The notes under the pieces: model-generated
The model's database searches: none
Told to the model about the DNA's origin: nothing
The model's input: only the letters and a program-made list of their open reading frames with translations
Position numbers and translations under genes: made by a program
Shown: piece after piece, positions 56,008-64,000 of the stretch
Numbering within the stretch: the stretch's first letter is position 1
How the letters are laid out: each line of letters begins with the position of its first letter
Assembly: GCA_016710585.1 (NCBI GenBank)
Contig: JADJVN010000014.1
Location: forward strand, 1-64,000
DNA from: Saprospiraceae bacterium
GTDB lineage: Bacteria; Bacteroidota; Bacteroidia; Chitinophagales; Saprospiraceae
Direction of reading: 5' to 3'
DNA length: 64,000 bases

Positions 56008-56081
56008 CGCCTCTTCTTGGGCTCGAACCAAGGACCTGCGGATTAACAGTCCGACGCTCTAACCAACTGAGCTAAAGAGGC
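56008..56081 (-). tRNA. tRNA-Asn (anticodon GTT)
   Basis: 74 bases on the minus strand. Acceptor stem GCCTCTT/AAGAGGC (7 bp), D arm GCTC...GAGC with AGTTGGTTA loop, anticodon arm TCGGA CTGTTAA TCCGC (GTT, first pair mismatched U-C), T arm CTTGG TTCGAGC CCAAG and discriminator G. The 3' CCA is not encoded, as usual in Bacteroidota. Followed by the hairpin terminator. Confidence 0.95.
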
Positions 56082-56100
56082 ATCTTTATAAATCGGAGTG

Positions 56101-56108
56101 CAAATATA
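56101..56108 (-). promoter_or_regulatory. Candidate -7 element for tRNA-Asn
   Basis: The minus strand reads TATATTTG, matching TAnnTTTG, 19 bases ahead of the mature tRNA 5' end. A -33 box is only partly present. Confidence 0.45.
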
Positions 56109-56167
56109 GAAACTCTATATTATATGACAAGAATTTTTATAAAAATCTATTAAAAATTTAAGAAAAT

Positions 56168-57169
56168 TTATTCTACAATCACCTTCTCAATTGCCCATTT
56201 TCTGTTCTCTGCCTGTACCATGAGCAAATACGCTCCTGGATTGAAGCCGGTTACATCAATACTTAATCGTTTTGAATCAACTGTTTTAACTGATTCATAG
56301 ACAACTTTTCCATCTTGAGATATTAAGGAAATATTTAATTTGCCTTGCAATTCTGATCCCAATTCAAAGTTGATCTCATCTTGAATTGGATTGGACATGA
56401 TCTTAATACTTGCATTGCTTAAATCCAAGGTTGAAGTAAGTTTCGTCTCAAGGTAGGCTACTGTTGTATCATTTGATAAGCTACCATTTTCATCATCTTC
56501 TATCGCATCAAAAATGGCAACTGGATAGCCATATTGCGGATTATACCAAAGATAAGTTTCCTGTGTTCGACTAGCGACTGGAATTCCAGATAGAAAGCCT
56601 TCAACTAAAGTTCGTGACACTAATCTTAAACATGGATAAGTGCCTGCTGGAGTTTGAACAGTTCCCCAACCATCCACTATTGAATATTGATCACCGGTGA
56701 CATTTATCGTTACAATATTGGTTATATCTGCTGTCGTAGTATCTTCAAATGCCTCTCCAAATTTCAATGGAAATTTCATTTTTTGAAATGGACTATACCA
56801 CTTTGAGTTATATAAAGGCTCAGCAACTCCCAAATCATACACACCTGATGCATCAGCAATCTGATAGAAATAAACTGAATCTAAATTAGGTAAAATCTCA
56901 TAAGCTAGATTTGCATTGGAATAAAGTGCAGAATATGGTGTCTGCTTCGGATCTTTATATACTATGGTTTGCTTTTTAGCAATCGATCCATTTCCAAAAA
57001 TCCAAGTCTTATCAGCGCCCTCTTTTTTTAATTCATTTTTATTGACATCTGTCAATTCCAAACTAACTGTATGATATTCTTCACCAACCTTAGGAGCTGT
57101 ACTGAAAATTAATTGTGCAAAAGCAGTTTGAGCACTAAATGCCAATAATAAGAATAGAATATTTTTCAT
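56168..57169 (-). CDS. T9SS-secreted protein of unknown function
   Basis: 333 residues with signal peptide MKNILFLLLAFSAQTAFAQ. The body (YSIVDGWGTVQTPAGTYPCL, ETYLWYNPQYGYPVAIFDAI) is of a beta-sandwich type common in small Bacteroidota secreted proteins. The C-terminus is a T9SS type A sorting domain (IKIMSNPIQDEINFELGSEL, GFNPGAYLLMVQAENRK). It lies 10 bases after the coiled-coil gene on the minus strand, which suggests co-transcription with a non-secreted protein, an odd pairing. Confidence 0.8.
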   Translation of the reverse strand: MKNILFLLLAFSAQTAFAQLIFSTAPKVGEEYHTVSLELTDVNKNELKKEGADKTWIFGNGSIAKKQTIVYKDPKQTPYSALYSNANLAYEILPNLDSVYFYQIADASGVYDLGVAEPLYNSKWYSPFQKMKFPLKFGEAFEDTTTADITNIVTINVTGDQYSIVDGWGTVQTPAGTYPCLRLVSRTLVEGFLSGIPVASRTQETYLWYNPQYGYPVAIFDAIEDDENGSLSNDTTVAYLETKLTSTLDLSNASIKIMSNPIQDEINFELGSELQGKLNISLISQDGKVVYESVKTVDSKRLSIDVTGFNPGAYLLMVQAENRKWAIEKVIVE

Positions 57170-57179
57170 GTTATAATTT

Positions 57180-58649
57180 TTACTTATTTGAATTATCAGA
57201 TTCCTGATTTGCCACTACATCAGTATCGATTGAATCTGGCAAATTTTCTGAAATGGTTTCACTTAATTCAACACTTGTCGGAAATTCACTCGCTGGAATA
57301 ATCTCTGTGACCAATTTTTCTTTCATCGGCACAGTTTCTTCAGCTGCCGCAACTACTTCAGTTGGCTGCTGCTCAGTCTCAGTTGCTTGCACTTCATCAA
57401 CAATAGTTTCAGCTTTCTTTGCTTTGGATGCCTTGATACCTTCAGCTGCCTTTAATAATTTTTCTGCCTCTTCGGAAGAAATTGAATCTTGGGCAGTGTG
57501 AATTTCATCTGCAATTTTTGCTTTGATTTTCTCTTCTTCTTCTTTTAATCTTGTGATATCTTTTGCTCTTTCGACCTGCTTTTCTTCTCTTTTTTTGATT
57601 TTATCTGTTATTTTCTCCAACTTAACTCTTGTCTTTAACAATTCATCAAGTTTTTCTTGCTTGGAGCGGATTCTATCTTCGATCATTCGAATTTTAGCCA
57701 CACGAATTTGAGCTTCCAACTGACCTTGAGAACTTTCTATTCTCTTATTTTCAAATTCAATATCCTTTACATCTCTTGCTATGGATTGCTCCATTTTCTG
57801 AATGGCATTCACCAAACCATCAAATCTACGAGAGATTCGATCATTATTTTCTGAGTCAAATGAACCTGAATTATTGCTGTTTGATGATCCTCCCTCACGC
57901 TTCTCACGGATTGCTTTAAATGCTTCATTGAGTTTTTTCCAAAGGATCTCTCTATCTTCTCTATTGATGCTGATCGTCTTAAATTCTTCCTGAATTTTCT
58001 TCAAATCATCAAAAAGTGGCTTCAATACGGCCCCAGAGGCTATTTTTTCTTCAATCGAGACCAATCTTGATTGAATATTATCGCTAACTATTTTTGATTT
58101 TTGGTTTAGCTCTGCATTCAATGCCTTTCTCAATAATTTGAGTTCTTCAAATATGCTATTTGCTTTACTCTTTAGACTATCGGAATGATCTCTAAATAAA
58201 TTTTTATCATATATATGTTTCTGAACGCCTTCCCACAAGCCTTTCAACTCGTCCCAAACGCCTTGATCAAAGAGTTCCATTCGCTTCACGCGATCTGAAA
58301 AATCTTCAAGTTCAGTCTTAAAGTTTCTGTATAATTTTGATGACAATACTACAAAATGCCATTCCATCTGAGCTCTTTGGATAATATCACTTCGCTCAAC
58401 TCGGATATCATCAGGCAAGATCCCATCAGCCATTGTAAGTTCATTGACTCTATGCTCTGCAGTGTTAGGAATTTCTAGGTCTTTACCCTCTCGCCACTCC
58501 GACATCATGAGATTATAGAATTCTTCTGTAATCTCCTTCTCTGGAATACTCCAAATGTCAATTTTATTGTCATCTGCATTTAATGCAATTGCCAAAAGTA
58601 CTTTTTCATCTTTGGAGTTTGTCCCCCACACCACAATTCTAGATCGCAT
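57180..58649 (-). CDS. Large coiled-coil protein of unknown function
   Basis: 489 residues. A globular N-terminal part (1-100, MRSRIVVWGTNSKDEKVLLA) is followed by long heptad-rich coiled coil (about 100-380, SRRFDGLVNAIQKMEQSIAR, QVERAKDITRLKEEEEKIKA) and an acidic, low-complexity tail rich in Glu, Thr and Val to residue 489. No export signal. Such proteins in Bacteroidota resemble DUF349-type scaffolds in layout, though no clear DUF349 repeat is seen. It may be structural or bind nucleic acid; not determined. Confidence 0.75.
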   Translation of the reverse strand: MRSRIVVWGTNSKDEKVLLAIALNADDNKIDIWSIPEKEITEEFYNLMMSEWREGKDLEIPNTAEHRVNELTMADGILPDDIRVERSDIIQRAQMEWHFVVLSSKLYRNFKTELEDFSDRVKRMELFDQGVWDELKGLWEGVQKHIYDKNLFRDHSDSLKSKANSIFEELKLLRKALNAELNQKSKIVSDNIQSRLVSIEEKIASGAVLKPLFDDLKKIQEEFKTISINREDREILWKKLNEAFKAIREKREGGSSNSNNSGSFDSENNDRISRRFDGLVNAIQKMEQSIARDVKDIEFENKRIESSQGQLEAQIRVAKIRMIEDRIRSKQEKLDELLKTRVKLEKITDKIKKREEKQVERAKDITRLKEEEEKIKAKIADEIHTAQDSISSEEAEKLLKAAEGIKASKAKKAETIVDEVQATETEQQPTEVVAAAEETVPMKEKLVTEIIPASEFPTSVELSETISENLPDSIDTDVVANQESDNSNK

Positions 58650-59003
58650 AATAATACACTTAAACTTTACAAATATTTGATTTTCAACACCTTCGCCTTA
58701 TGGAAGTTAACTTGTAGATTCTAAATTCAAATCGGATAATTAGCATTCAAAAATCAGTCCAAGTTTTTGGAATTGCAAAAATAATGAAGCTTAGTGAAAA
58801 CTATTCAAAAATTAACACTAATTGTGTACCAAGATCAAAATATTTGGATTGTGAATCTTAAATTTGGATTTTTATTATCAACTTCTACAAAACATAGCAA
58901 CAACCCTTAATTTTATTAACTACTTGAATAGAGTTGACATTATTCAAAATGGAACAAATCAAATAATATAACTTAAAGATTCCTTTTCAATACAATTTAT
59001 CTC
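58650..59003. other. Intergenic region, 354 bases, no supported gene
   Basis: AT-rich spacer between the coiled-coil gene start and the lptD stop, with no frame longer than about 40 codons noted. No hairpin with a T tail was seen, so the end of the lptD transcript is not resolved. It presumably carries the promoter of the coiled-coil gene. Confidence 0.5.
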
Positions 59004-61658
59004 CTACAATGGCTGAGCACCATTAAATGCTTTTGAATTTGGAATTTTCAAAAACTCAAAAGATCCAGGCTTCACTCCAATAAAAAATGAAAAAGCTCCA
59101 GCCTCAGGCGACCATCTCAAGTTCATATACCAACAATGTAAATCCCGCTCAATAGTCAATGATGGATAAACGATGTTTTTACTCGCAAAATCATAAGTGA
59201 TGTGGTCTAAAGTTATCTTCCACTTTGAAGTCAATGGAATTGAACCATTCATGCTGAGAGAGTTGTGCGTAATACTCGCGGTATCCTTTCCACTATTCAA
59301 TCGATACACATTAAATCCAATGCTGTGAGAAAAATAAAATCCTGATATCACCCCATAAATAGAGGGCAATTGATCTTTTGGCTTATTTGCGTCTCCTTTA
59401 AATCCAAAAATATCTCTCAATTGACCCACATTAGCACCAGTAGAAATAGTAATTCCAGCTTGATGTAGATGTGCTAATTTTTTCTCAACTTTGTATGCAT
59501 ATTCATTGCTATAAATTTCCTTGCCATCGACAATTTTTCTTGCATAAGGGTTAAAATTAAAATTGTAATTCACTGTGGTCATTCCTTTAAAAAATCGATT
59601 GCTCCCACCAGCAGAGATAGCAGATAATTTCATAGTATCTTTAAAAACATTATACGACGCATTCATTGAAAACCCTTCTATCAAATTGAGTTTTTTACTT
59701 AAGCTGTCTCTCTTGTTTTTATATTTCATATCAATCCTTTGCGTAAGTCCAAAATTTATAACAAAATTTTCAGTCTGCACTCCTGATGTCCCAAATGGGC
59801 TTTTCGCATAAATTAAATATTCCTCAAAATTCGTTCCTGTGGTGTCGCTTTGAACCGACTTAAAATAATTGAATGGTTTATTGTGATAATTTGGAGCATA
59901 ACTCAAACTAACACTTGGCGACATCTCATGTCTTATCCCTTTGAGCCATCCTTTTTTAAGTTGCAATTGACTATAAATTCTAGTGTTTAAAGACGCAGAG
60001 GCAGAAAGTTCTCTCAGTGAAGAAAAACCTTTGGTATACTGGGTAATGATCCTCCCTTTAGTAGTATCATATACTGTGGAATCCCCACCTTCCTTTGTTT
60101 TAACAATAACACTATCTATAAACTCACTCGGATCAAAGTGCTTATCTTGTTTCTGAAAAAACCATTCCTCTTTATAATTAATTGATGGCACGAGATTAAA
60201 ATATTTAAATACTCTGAAACTGACATCTGCACTGGCATTATGTACAATGCCGTATTGCAGATCTTCGAGTGATTTTTTTGTAAATAGAGCGGTATCCGTT
60301 GTATTAAGTTTATTGATTGCTCTTGAGTTATAATTTACCGAAATCTTGTCATACCATCTTTCTTCATTGGTGACTCTATTATTATTTTTAAATGGATTCA
60401 CTGTACGCATATTTATTGATAAAGATGGTAAGATGATTTCAACAGCCTTGGTTCGAAGATTTTGAAAATGCCTAAAGGATGCATTTAGAGAAAAAGGAGA
60501 ATTGGTAATGATTCTATTATAAGTAAGATTAGAGTTGAGCGTATTGTCTAATACATTCGTCGAGTAAATATTTACTGATCTATTATACCCATTGGTCTGA
60601 ATATCCATCGATCCACCAAAGCTTTGATATGGATGAGCAGCTTGATCTTGATTGTGATTCCATCTCAATCGAATAGGCCTATTGATCCTAGTTCCAATGA
60701 CATTAAAATCCTCTCTGATCAAATTCTCAAAATCAATTAAAAAACCCCCATTATACTTGTATTTCTTTCTGTAATTTCCATCTGCTTTAATTCCCCAAGA
60801 GCCTTTAAAATATATTTTGCTAAGTAATTTGACATCCATGTGTTGATTAATCGGCCAATAATAACCTATGTCTTCCAATCCAAAACCCAAAGCATCCTGA
60901 TAGGTATAATTTTTGGGGAAAATAAGACCTCCTTGTCGATCTTTGCTTATTGGAAAAAAACCAAATGGAAGTTGAAGCGGTGTGGGAATCCCTTTAATGA
61001 CTACTTTTGAAGGTCCTACGATAACCAACTTATTTGGAATAACTTTTTGCTTTCGACTAAAGATTCCAAAATGTGGATCTGGATGATTACAAGTCGTAAA
61101 TATGGCATCTTTACTATAAATGACATCATCGCCATGGGTTTCGGGATTATCTTTTGAAATAAATTTGGTCACCTTGCCATGGATATAAATATCTTGCTCC
61201 TTACTTACAATCTCCGAAATGATTCCCTTTTTAGTCTTAAAATTATAATCCAATTTCTGTGCATCAAAATTTTGTTCACCATCCTTAAATCGTGGCACCC
61301 CTATTTTCTTTCCACTGCTATCTATTTTTGGGATAGCTGTGGCGATATTGGTATTCATATCAATTTTGATATAATCCGCTTTGATTTCCATAGTTTGGTA
61401 TCGCAAATAGGCATCTCCGTACAAATGAATTATTTTTTTTGCATAATCAAAATTCACTCGATCTATAGCTCCATAATCTACTGGGTCTTTGATTGAATCT
61501 TTTGAAGCAACGTATAGTGATGTACCTCGAAGCACCAATGAATCTCCAGATTCAGAACTCAAAATAGTATCCAATTGCAAAGGCGTCGTATCAAGCTGTT
61601 GCACTTGACCAAAAACTACTGAATTAAATATTAATAAAAAATATACTATTTTATTCAC
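59004..61658 (-). CDS. LptD-type outer-membrane LPS-assembly protein
   Basis: 884 residues with a signal peptide (MNKIVYFLLIFNSVVFGQ) read from a GTG at 61658. The N-terminal OstA-like beta-taco (about 40-250: GDAYLRYQTMEIKADYIKID, LDYNFKTKKGIISEIVSK) and the long C-terminal barrel (about 260-880, with LQLPFGFFPISKDRQGGLIF) match LptD of the Bacteroidota type. LptD inserts lipopolysaccharide in the outer membrane. It is the first gene on its strand, diverging from the amidase. Confidence 0.9.
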   Translation of the reverse strand: MNKIVYFLLIFNSVVFGQVQQLDTTPLQLDTILSSESGDSLVLRGTSLYVASKDSIKDPVDYGAIDRVNFDYAKKIIHLYGDAYLRYQTMEIKADYIKIDMNTNIATAIPKIDSSGKKIGVPRFKDGEQNFDAQKLDYNFKTKKGIISEIVSKEQDIYIHGKVTKFISKDNPETHGDDVIYSKDAIFTTCNHPDPHFGIFSRKQKVIPNKLVIVGPSKVVIKGIPTPLQLPFGFFPISKDRQGGLIFPKNYTYQDALGFGLEDIGYYWPINQHMDVKLLSKIYFKGSWGIKADGNYRKKYKYNGGFLIDFENLIREDFNVIGTRINRPIRLRWNHNQDQAAHPYQSFGGSMDIQTNGYNRSVNIYSTNVLDNTLNSNLTYNRIITNSPFSLNASFRHFQNLRTKAVEIILPSLSINMRTVNPFKNNNRVTNEERWYDKISVNYNSRAINKLNTTDTALFTKKSLEDLQYGIVHNASADVSFRVFKYFNLVPSINYKEEWFFQKQDKHFDPSEFIDSVIVKTKEGGDSTVYDTTKGRIITQYTKGFSSLRELSASASLNTRIYSQLQLKKGWLKGIRHEMSPSVSLSYAPNYHNKPFNYFKSVQSDTTGTNFEEYLIYAKSPFGTSGVQTENFVINFGLTQRIDMKYKNKRDSLSKKLNLIEGFSMNASYNVFKDTMKLSAISAGGSNRFFKGMTTVNYNFNFNPYARKIVDGKEIYSNEYAYKVEKKLAHLHQAGITISTGANVGQLRDIFGFKGDANKPKDQLPSIYGVISGFYFSHSIGFNVYRLNSGKDTASITHNSLSMNGSIPLTSKWKITLDHITYDFASKNIVYPSLTIERDLHCWYMNLRWSPEAGAFSFFIGVKPGSFEFLKIPNSKAFNGAQPL

Positions 61659-61699
61659 TAAAAAATGGTTAATTATATATATAAATTAAAAATATATAT

Positions 61700-61707
61700 T
61701 ATATTTG
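61700..61707 (+). promoter_or_regulatory. Candidate -7 element for the amidase gene
   Basis: TATATTTG matches TAnnTTTG, 20 bases ahead of the ATG at 61728 and inside the longer open frame from 61665. This supports 61728 as the true start. Confidence 0.45.
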
Positions 61708-61727
61708 CCCTACCAAAGCTTAAAATA

Positions 61728-62882
61728 ATGAAAAACTACGACCTTTCATTAACGAAGAAGAGCTGTATTGCTATATTACTCTTCCTCAATTTAACATTAT
61801 TTTGTCATGCTTCTAAGCCTGCAAAGTTAATTAATTATTCAGGACCAATCATTGTAATTGATGCTGGTCATGGTGGTCATGATCCAGGCACAGTGGGAAA
61901 ATTTTCTCAGGAAAAAGACATTACCTTGAGTATCAGCCAAAAACTTGGTTGGATGCTGATGTCAACAATTCCGGATGCGACAATTTTATATACTAGAAAT
62001 TCTGATGAATTTCTCCCACTCTATAGAAGAGCAGCTGTAGCAAATCAAAACAAGGCAGATCTGTTCATATCGATACATTGCAATGCCATGAGCACTGACA
62101 AGCACAAGCATCGTGGTACTGAAACTTTTGTATTAGGAATTGAAAAAGCTAATGAAAATCTTGAGATCGTAAAATTAGAGAACAATGTGCTCAATCTTGA
62201 GCATAATTCCGAAGCTAAATATCGATTTTTGAATTTATCCAATGAAGAGGCACATATCATTATGAGTCAATATCAAGATCTCCATCTCGACAATAGCATA
62301 AAAATAGCAAAATCAATCGAAAACAACTTTCACCAATACCATCCTGGAGGAAGTCGCGGAGTTAAACAAGCTGGATTTGTAGTTTTGGCTCAGACAAGCA
62401 TGCCAAGTATCCTTATCGAAGCGGGTTTCCTGAGTAATGAGGATGAAGAAATATTTTTAAATTCTGAAGATGGACAATTGCAAATAGCGAGATATATTTC
62501 TGATGGAGTAACTGATTTTTTTCAATCAAACAGTAATTATGTGCATGAGAATCATTTAGTCATGGAGTCAACAGATATTACATATAAATCACCTATAATA
62601 GAAACTCCAATAGTAGAGGCTCTAGAGGAGAAAATTGAACAAATCGAATACCGAATTCAGATTGCAGCTTCAAAAGGTGAAATGATCAAAATGGACCATC
62701 CTGCATGGCAAAAAGTGCCAAGTTTTCAGATTGTCCATGAGCTAGATTTATACAAATATCAAGTGGGAAACTATAATAATTTCAAAGACGCTTTGGCTGA
62801 AAAAGAAAATTTGCAAAAAATTGGATTTTCAGATGCTTTCATCGTAAACTATAAAAATGGGACAAGGATAAATAAATCCTAA
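61728..62882 (+). CDS. N-acetylmuramoyl-L-alanine amidase with SPOR-like end
   Basis: About 384 residues from ATG 61728. Signal peptide CIAILLFLNLTLFCHA. Amidase_3 domain: VIDAGHGGHDPGTVG (first zinc His), RNSDEFLPLYRRAAVANQNK, SIHCNAM (zinc His), SILIEAGFLSNEDEE with the catalytic Glu. The C-terminal part, about 300-384 (RIQIAASKGEMIKMD, YQVGNYNNFKDALAEKENLQ), resembles a SPOR domain for peptidoglycan targeting. It cleaves amide bonds in septal peptidoglycan during daughter-cell separation. The upstream ATG at 61665 is less likely because the -7 element falls within. Confidence 0.92.
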   Translation: MKNYDLSLTKKSCIAILLFLNLTLFCHASKPAKLINYSGPIIVIDAGHGGHDPGTVGKFSQEKDITLSISQKLGWMLMSTIPDATILYTRNSDEFLPLYRRAAVANQNKADLFISIHCNAMSTDKHKHRGTETFVLGIEKANENLEIVKLENNVLNLEHNSEAKYRFLNLSNEEAHIIMSQYQDLHLDNSIKIAKSIENNFHQYHPGGSRGVKQAGFVVLAQTSMPSILIEAGFLSNEDEEIFLNSEDGQLQIARYISDGVTDFFQSNSNYVHENHLVMESTDITYKSPIIETPIVEALEEKIEQIEYRIQIAASKGEMIKMDHPAWQKVPSFQIVHELDLYKYQVGNYNNFKDALAEKENLQKIGFSDAFIVNYKNGTRINKS

Positions 62883-62891
62883 TAAAAATCG

Positions 62892-62899
62892 TAGTTTTG
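62892..62899 (+). promoter_or_regulatory. Candidate -7 element for the MlaD-like gene
   Basis: TAGTTTTG matches TAnnTTTG, 19 bases ahead of the TTG at 62919. No clear -33 box. Confidence 0.4.
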
Positions 62900-62918
62900 C
62901 ACAAAGAATTGAAGCTAA

Positions 62919-63971
62919 TTGAAAATATCAAATGAAGCAAAAATAGGATTACTGGCTGCGATCACTCTTGCAGTTTTGATCTTTGGTTATAAATTTCTCA
63001 AAGGGAAAAACCTTTTGGACAAATCTTATACCTACTACGTATTATATCCACATGTAGATATGCTGGATGCTTCGGCCCCGGTTTTAACTCGTGGTATTAA
63101 AGTAGGCTCTGTAACCAAAGTAGTGTTAAATCCAAAGAATATCCATGAAGTTTTGGTAACATTGGATATAAAAGATGAAATACAGTTGCCACCAGATACT
63201 AAAGCGATCCTAATGAGTACTGGACTATTAGGAGGAAAGGCTATTGATCTTCAATTTGATCACTTTTGTAATGGAGATTGCCTCCCCAATAAATCTTTCA
63301 TCACGGGCATAAAGTCCAGTGTCTTGGCTACTATGTTACCGAAAGAGGAGTTAAAAGAATATTTAAAAATTACAGGGGATCAATTGGGTGGATTATTAGA
63401 CACTTCAAACTCTAAAGGTCAAATAGGACATATCGTAAATGACATGAGGAAGACAATGGCCGAAATGGCTAAAATCAGCTTATCCCTCAATCAAATCTTG
63501 GCAGAAAACGCTAAAAACATCCATGGTACGATGCAAAATATTGATCAAATAACTACTACCTTGGCTAAAAATTCAAATGCTTTAGGCCAGACAATTAGTA
63601 ATTTTGAGCAAATATCTAATAAAATAAATCAATCCAATCCAGGCCAACTTGTCCAAAATCTTGATCAAACCATACTTGAGAGCAAAAAATCAATTAAAGA
63701 CCTTTCTTCAACACTTGAAGAAAGCAAAAAAACAATTAATGGATTAAATCAAACCATAAGTCAAATAAATAATGGTCAAGGCACTTTAGGCAAATTAATT
63801 CAAGATAAAAGTCTCTATAACAACCTAGAAAAAACTTCAAAAAACCTCGATTTACTTCTTCAAGATCTTAGATTGAACCCTCAAAGGTATATCCATGTCT
63901 CTGTATTCCGCGGAAAAGGGGAAAATTATGTAAAACCAACTGATGACCCTGCGTTTGATCAAAATAAGTAA
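62919..63971 (+). CDS. MlaD/MCE-family lipid-transport protein
   Basis: 350 residues from TTG 62919. One N-terminal membrane helix (IGLLAAITLAVLIFGYKFLKG), then an MCE domain (about 35-115, APVLTRGIKVGSVTKVVLNP, LLGGKAIDLQF) and a long helical region (about 160-325) with repeated 'NLDQTI..S.K' patterns. MlaD rings move phospholipid across the periplasm. The MlaE/F ABC partners are not within the window; they could lie to the right. TTG starts are common here and the -7 element supports this one. Confidence 0.9.
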   Translation: MKISNEAKIGLLAAITLAVLIFGYKFLKGKNLLDKSYTYYVLYPHVDMLDASAPVLTRGIKVGSVTKVVLNPKNIHEVLVTLDIKDEIQLPPDTKAILMSTGLLGGKAIDLQFDHFCNGDCLPNKSFITGIKSSVLATMLPKEELKEYLKITGDQLGGLLDTSNSKGQIGHIVNDMRKTMAEMAKISLSLNQILAENAKNIHGTMQNIDQITTTLAKNSNALGQTISNFEQISNKINQSNPGQLVQNLDQTILESKKSIKDLSSTLEESKKTINGLNQTISQINNGQGTLGKLIQDKSLYNNLEKTSKNLDLLLQDLRLNPQRYIHVSVFRGKGENYVKPTDDPAFDQNK

Positions 63972-64000
63972 ATAAAAACTACTTTTTCAGATACTTTTGT

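Overview
The window is an AT-rich chromosomal segment of a member of the Bacteroidota, most likely a Saprospiria/Saprospiraceae-type bacterium (inference). The evidence is: six products ending in type IX secretion (T9SS) sorting domains; very long secreted proteins rich in HYR, PKD and RCC1 modules; Bacteroidota-type promoter elements (TAnnTTTG); weak or absent Shine-Dalgarno sequences; an LptD of the Bacteroidota kind; and a mevalonate-pathway pair (class II HMG-CoA reductase plus type 2 IPP isomerase). No rRNA, CRISPR array, insertion sequence or phage gene was seen. One tRNA gene (tRNA-Asn, GTT) is present.

Layout. 1-9.5 kb: a cut-off exported protein, a lipoprotein-like barrel protein and one giant secreted gene (about 2740 codons) that is broken twice. 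9.9-15.8 kb: a possible signalling island made of a stand-alone LytTR regulator, a secreted protein, an exported TPR-CHAT protease with a C-terminal membrane anchor and, divergently, an ECF-like sigma factor with its membrane anti-sigma. 15.8-19.9 kb: two T9SS cargo genes, one a CotH-type kinase. 20-22.6 kb: clpB. 23-30.3 kb: a tandem, partly decayed family of secreted OmpA-like proteins, then a thioredoxin-like and an SGNH-like protein. 30.3-34.5 kb (minus): flippase, polyferredoxin and FAD oxidoreductase. 34.6-37.7 kb: a Gfo/Idh oxidoreductase, a TPR lipoprotein and a rhomboid protease. 37.8-40.2 kb: a barrel protein, a degenerate repeat and a T9SS cargo. 40.3-45.9 kb: IPP isomerase, HMG-CoA reductase, di-haem peroxidase, isoaspartyl peptidase and a radical SAM/SPASM protein. 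46.1-55 kb: TPR protein, PorE-like OmpA protein, RlmD, a small Hpt pair, RfbA, subtilase and TrhO. 55-64 kb: PfkB kinase, tRNA-Asn, a T9SS cargo, a coiled-coil protein, LptD, an amidase and an MlaD-like protein.

The strongest pattern across the window is that seven loci are broken by eight single-base length changes, each inside or beside a short homopolymer. Restoring one base rejoins a coherent protein every time: the RCC1 giant, a T9SS cargo, two members of the 23-29 kb family, the rhomboid, the PorE-like protein and RlmD. Two more loci carry an in-frame TAA at a T-run/A-run border. Because normally conserved housekeeping genes are hit, draft-assembly or base-calling error is the simplest reading; true decay is possible for the 23-29 kb family. 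Broken genes are listed below as separate reading-frame pieces with the junction stated.

The most interesting biology is the TPR-CHAT protease beside a sigma/anti-sigma pair (9.9-15.8 kb) and the tandem OmpA-like family with a shared C-terminal module (23-28.7 kb). Functions come from visible motifs and remembered family features; no database search was run.
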